This document shows, one piece after another, positions 59,680 to 64,000 of a stretch of 64,000 nucleotides of DNA. The notes below the pieces were generated by a model. It was not told the origin of the DNA and did no database searches. It was given only the letters and a program-made list of their open reading frames with translations. This DNA comes from Climacium dendroides (Eukaryota > Streptophyta > Bryopsida > Hypnales > Climaciaceae). The position numbers and the translations under genes are program-made. Location: assembly GCA_950106755.1 (NCBI GenBank), contig OX467086.1, positions 16,262,001 through 16,326,000 of the forward strand, written 5' to 3'. How positions within the stretch are numbered: position 1 is the first letter of the stretch; each line of letters begins with the position of its first letter.

Positions 59680-61540
59680 TGTTGTAACTTTTGCATCCGA
59701 TGTCAAAATTCAATAAAAATTGTTTGAAAATTTGAGCTCTTTATTCTAGTTTGTGTGGTAAAGTTTCTAGATCAATCCAAGATGCACTGATTTTTTGAAA
59801 GCCAATCAAAGTTCAGAGGTTCAATTTGAGTTCACCAAATTGCATTTGATGATTGCAACTTTGGGGGCTTGTATCTCCTTAATACAATCTTAGTTTTCAA
59901 TAAAATTTGTTGGGTTATGTTCCCCTTGAAGTCTAGTTGTTGTAGAAATTTTTTCATGTCAATCCAAGTTGTTTTGAATGTTTAGGAGCAATTCAAAGTT
60001 CACAATCCCGATATTTTTAGATTATAGTGAACTTTGGCGGTTTGTTTCTTCATATAGAGTCTGATTTCAATAAAAATGTTGGAGAAAGTTGCAAATACCA
60101 GTTTAGTTTGTGTGCAAGATGAGTTATTGGGGGATGTGCATAGGGAGGTGAGATGGGCATACAACATCCCTAAAACAATTCTTTCATATAAATGTGAATG
60201 GCCTCATCCATCCAACCAACTAGACTACAAATGGATGTTGAAACAAAAAATCCAAATTTGACAATTCAAACACACTAAATAAATTGCTACGTAGCTCTTC
60301 TGTACCAAGTAATGTGCTTTGCTACTATCTATGTAACTAACATGTACTAATTTATGAATTTCCAAAATACACTCAAAACACCACACCTTGCTTGTCAAAC
60401 CTTAGCATGGAATGTAGTTTGGTTGTCAGATGCACCACCACCAAATGCACCACCACCTTACTTGTCAAGCCTTGGCATCCCTCTAGAGAGTCCAAAATTT
60501 CTCTAATGCCTTTTCATTGTTTAGCAATACATACAATATCATGGGCAATGTGTATATAGTATAATCTAGATATTTGCTAGAGTTGTAATCAAATTGCACA
60601 TTCATCTTTTAACCTTTTATGGCCTCAATCATTTCTTGAGTTTCAATATAGATTTGCTCATATCTTTCTACAAATATATTAATAATCCCAATAATATGAA
60701 ATTGATCCAATACAAATACATTAGTAACCTCAATAACATAAAATTGATCATAAAGAAAGTTTATTTATCATTTAAAAAATTTATGTGTTGATTTGAATGA
60801 TTAAGAAGAAATTTGGAAGAAGCATTGATATGAACTAAGCACTCTGTTCATCATTGAGAGTAACTTATAAATATCCTAGTATCGCAAGGAGACTAGCAAG
60901 GCATTAGCTCCCAGGTCTTATATTTCAACATGTAACTTTATCCTCCAAAGATTCTTAAATATAAAGTTTGGGGGGTTAACCTCTAAAAATCCAAGGTCTT
61001 TTTGGGTTCAAAAACATCATTGCTTTTATAGTGCTATAAATCTAAATGTCACTAAGGTATAGAAATCTCAATCATTCAATCTTGTAGTGTAACTGTGTAA
61101 GTGTTGTAGATGATGTGAATAAAATTTGGAGTCATTTGGCCACATAGATTGAAAGATTATAATTTTTTAGTGTTGAAGAAGGATGCTGAAATTTTCCTAG
61201 CAACACATTTGGAAGTGAACTTTGATTTTTAAACCTACTCAAATGAAAAAAATTCAAACTATAAAGTGATTGAAAACCAACATACAAATACATTGGTGAA
61301 AGAAAAAATGGCTTTGAAATCTCACAAAATAGCAACAAAAAATACATCTAAGGCTGAACATTCTACTAAAATGCCTTTCAATCATTCATAAATTCTTAGG
61401 TTGATATGAAATTTTATCTGTCTAGTTTGAATTTGAACAGTTATAATTTTAAAAAATGATACAAACTATTCAAATGTTGTTTTTTTGTTCAATTTAGAGC
61501 AAATTCCTAGAAGCTCAGAAAAGGCCTTGGGCATTTAGGG
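59680..61540. repeat. Dispersed repeat blocks shared with 23.9-25.0 kb
   Basis: The block 59680-60250 is the reverse-complement relative of 24380-24960, and appears to consist of about three diverged units of around 185 bp, each with a CAATCCAAG(A/T)TG phrase. The block 60930-61380 matches 23930-24380 in direct orientation (AAGGTATAGAAATCTCAA, CCTAGCAACACATT). A phrase GCAAGGAGAC...CAAGGC, followed by CTTATATTTCAACATGTAAC, occurs at both 59595 and 60895. No coding frames are supported. Confidence 0.55.
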
Positions 61541-62530
61541 GTCAAAGAATGAAAATTAAGTTTTTTTTTATGAGCTTTTTCCTAGATTCACAAATCAATT
61601 CTTCATCATAATTTTTTTTTAATTCTAGTTCTATAGTACAAAAAATTTAGGTTAAGAAGATTCAAAGGCTTAATATATCCTAGTCAAGCAAAGTGCAAAA
61701 AGCTTGTTTTCTTCACTTTAAATGCAAATATCTTGCAATTTGTGCAGTCAAAGTTTTTGAAATTTTTTCCGTACATTCTCATACTTGTCTAGTGCAAGAT
61801 CTTATAGTTAAAAAAGAAAAAGAATTCATTTTCAAAGCTTTTACTCTTATCCAACTTGCCTAGAAGAATGAATCCAAAGAATAACTACCATTTTGGATAT
61901 TTTTTTGACCTTGTGAAGTGCAACTGCCCAGTTTTTCACAAAGACAAAAAAAGAATTTTTGTCACTTCAAACACTAATATCTTACAATCTACACAGTGGA
62001 AATATCTGAAATTTTTTCCATACATTCTCAAACCAACATACTACAAGATCTAATGGTTGCATGTGTCCAAAAATGGATTTTTTCAAATTTTTTGTACTTG
62101 TACTAGAAATGACAATTTTGTAGCATTTTTGGTGAAAACATAATCTCTAACCTTTAGGGGTTGCAGTAGGAGGTACCCTAAACTGTAAAACTCCTCATAA
62201 CTTTCATCTCATTAATCAAAATGGAATGATTCAAAGCTCTCCATGTATATATAAATCTAAAAAAACAATTTCAAATTTTTGTTTTCTTAAAAAGTGATTT
62301 TTAAAAGAAGTTTTTTAGGCTACCCAAGCTACCCTCCGAACAATAAAAATTAAATATCATGCAATAATTTTTTAACCATGTAGTCAAAAATTATGAAAAT
62401 TGTTGGGCCTTAAAGCTACTCCTTGTAAAACTCTAGACATTAGACACATATTGTGTGAAAATTTCAAAGAAAAAAAATAAAAATCCCATTCGTAGTGAGC
62501 TATCCAAAATCACTATGTTGCCAAAAAAAT
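61541..62530. repeat. Rearranged member of the TTAACCCC-end family
   Basis: The segment 61690-62160 resembles the last part of the 19.6 and 52.7 kb elements and ends CTTTAGGGGTT. The segment 62170-62530 is the reverse complement of the first part of the same elements (AACCATGTAGTCAAAAATTA). So two halves face each other, as after an inversion or two nested insertions. Confidence 0.5.
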
Positions 62531-64000
62531 GGTGTTTGGTCCTGGGTTAAACAGTTAATTTACTATGGGGTTTGGATTGATTTTCGTGAGTACTTTTGGA
62601 TTAGAACATTCTCCAGATCATGGGGATGGCAGGTTGGTATTAAGGTAAAGCCATCCATAACCAATAACTTAAGTCATGGTAGATATGATCTACAACAATA
62701 TTTTGCGAAGCAAATAAGTACAAAGATAGAAATGGTGTTCTAGTAGAAAGTTTGGTGAATTTATAGCTTGAACTAAAATTACTAGGAATTATGAAAGCTT
62801 GAAGTTGGACTCGACCCATGTCCAATGTCTATAGTTTTACAAAATTGATCACTAGGAGAGTACTTGTAGGTAACTCTAGCACACAAAAGAAGGTACAAGT
62901 TTTGTAACAATGTCAGGACCACATTGGTTATAGAACCCACTTTCTTTGAACTTAAAATTAATGCAAATGAGTTCCACCCTCTCCTGAATTTGAGACACCC
63001 TACTGATTGCCTATGGGGCACTGGTTGGTAATGGGTGCCTCCACCTTAATATTCACGAGCAGTGGCCTCAGCACCTTTGTAAAAAGAATGTGAACGTCGG
63101 GTCCTTTCGAGAATCTGTTATATAGTACTGGAGTAATATCCTTGCCAATATCCAGAATTTTATATTCCATGCAAAAATACACTCTGAGAACAGAACAAAA
63201 TTTTGTTCTGTGAACAGTAAATAAGGAGGTGCAACCTCCCCAGCGCCGTGGAATGTTATGGAGTCGCAGTGGCACTTGGAACGCTCTATCCACTCACGAA
63301 TCAGAAGAAAGAGAATTACTTTAAACCCGACTGAAGATGGTGAGTCTATTGAGGGCATTTTTGCTAAATCCAGGGTTCTTTGATGTCGCAGTCTAGACAC
63401 CCAAAACCCAGTCCCAATTTGCAACACCTATTTCGTGTTGACTTTGGTGATACAGACACAGATTTGCGCTGAAGGTAACCAGCCCATCAACAAAAACTTA
63501 TTGTCTAACAGCAGCTTCACGAATTGGCATTCAAGAGTGCCCCTTGCAGAGCTCACTGAAACCGATCCAGCAGGCTTCTGAAACTTTCCCTTGATAATGC
63601 CAAGCTTAAATTCAGCATGCTCTATTAGTCACCTGTCCAAAAACGTTCCCAGTCCTACATTAGAAGTTTCTCCTAAACTAGTGTACAAGCATTGTGACTA
63701 AGGAATGCGGGCCTTAAGCAAGTGTAAAAACAGGTGCCTTGGATAACCTGGTAATGTTACACATTTCCAGGATAATCATCTGCAGTATTGTCGTCGGATC
63801 ATTCAGGTGTCACGTCACTTGCCGCTCTCACTTGATAGTTTCTCCAAAGCCTGCAGATCCATTGTAAGTCGGTAAATCAAAAAGTTCGTCAGAGACTGCA
63901 AATACGGAAAAATCACTTCGAGAGAAAATCAACCTAGATCTGTCTTCCCTTTTCTTTTCGTAAATAAAACTTCACTTCAGACTGCAAGAGTCTCGACTTA
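62531..64000. other. GC rises towards the window end; no recognised gene
   Basis: From about 63.0 kb composition becomes GC-balanced. Frames of 119 and 97 codons (63068-63427 and 63000-63293, both minus) overlap in different frames and show no domain. A gene could continue past the end of the window. Confidence 0.3.

Noticed and set aside
1..64000. CRISPR arrays, rRNA genes, bacterial operons
   Set aside because: No regularly spaced short repeats with unique spacers, no rRNA-like conserved segments, and the gene structure with introns is eukaryotic.

Overview
The window looks like nuclear DNA of a land plant. Its two best genes are split by spliceosomal-type GT-AG introns, plant-type telo-boxes lie beside a mitochondrial ribosomal protein gene, and the rest is mostly decayed transposons, MITE-like hairpins and dispersed repeats. 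A family of trihelix (Myb/SANT-like) proteins and an F-box/kelch relic would suit a seed-free plant such as a moss or lycophyte, but the species cannot be fixed from the sequence. Gene density is very low.

Layout: 1-4.3 kb is AT-rich repeat DNA with two head-to-tail copies of an inverted-repeat-ended element. 4.3-7.66 kb (minus strand) is a six-exon gene for a cofactor-independent phosphoglycerate mutase (iPGAM) homologue of about 609 residues. All exons are open, yet the catalytic serine and one metal-binding aspartate are replaced; this is the most interesting item in the window. 7.7-12.7 kb is AT-rich and geneless. 12.7-14.75 kb is a GC-balanced island with the two-exon gene for mitochondrial ribosomal protein uL30m (minus strand), with a telo-box upstream and another in its intron. 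14.75-25 kb is repeats, including a 650-bp foldback element, a degenerate three-unit repeat and a compact cluster of strong hairpins at 18.89-19.21 kb. 25.04-26.31 kb (minus) is an intron-bearing trihelix-protein pseudogene whose three stops all fit C-to-T changes. 27.02-28.79 kb (plus) is an unrecognised ORF split by a 1.3-kb CACTA transposon with a 3-bp target duplication; removing the element restores the frame exactly.

28.8-36 kb is repeat DNA with several foldback hairpins and a third copy of the inverted-repeat element. 36-42.9 kb and 45-51.2 kb are GC-balanced islands with no recognisable protein, a Stowaway-like MITE, an 18-bp tandem repeat and a possible RNA polymerase III promoter. 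51-58.5 kb is AT-rich again and holds the fourth inverted-repeat copy, itself carrying a nested 189-bp MITE. 58.57-59.52 kb (minus) is a frameshifted F-box/kelch pseudogene. 59.6-64 kb is repeats and unclassified sequence.

The two intact genes are unrelated in function: one is a carbohydrate-metabolism homologue probably unable to catalyse the mutase reaction, the other a housekeeping organelle-ribosome gene. There is no operon-like organisation. The dominant process visible is transposon invasion and decay around a few surviving genes.
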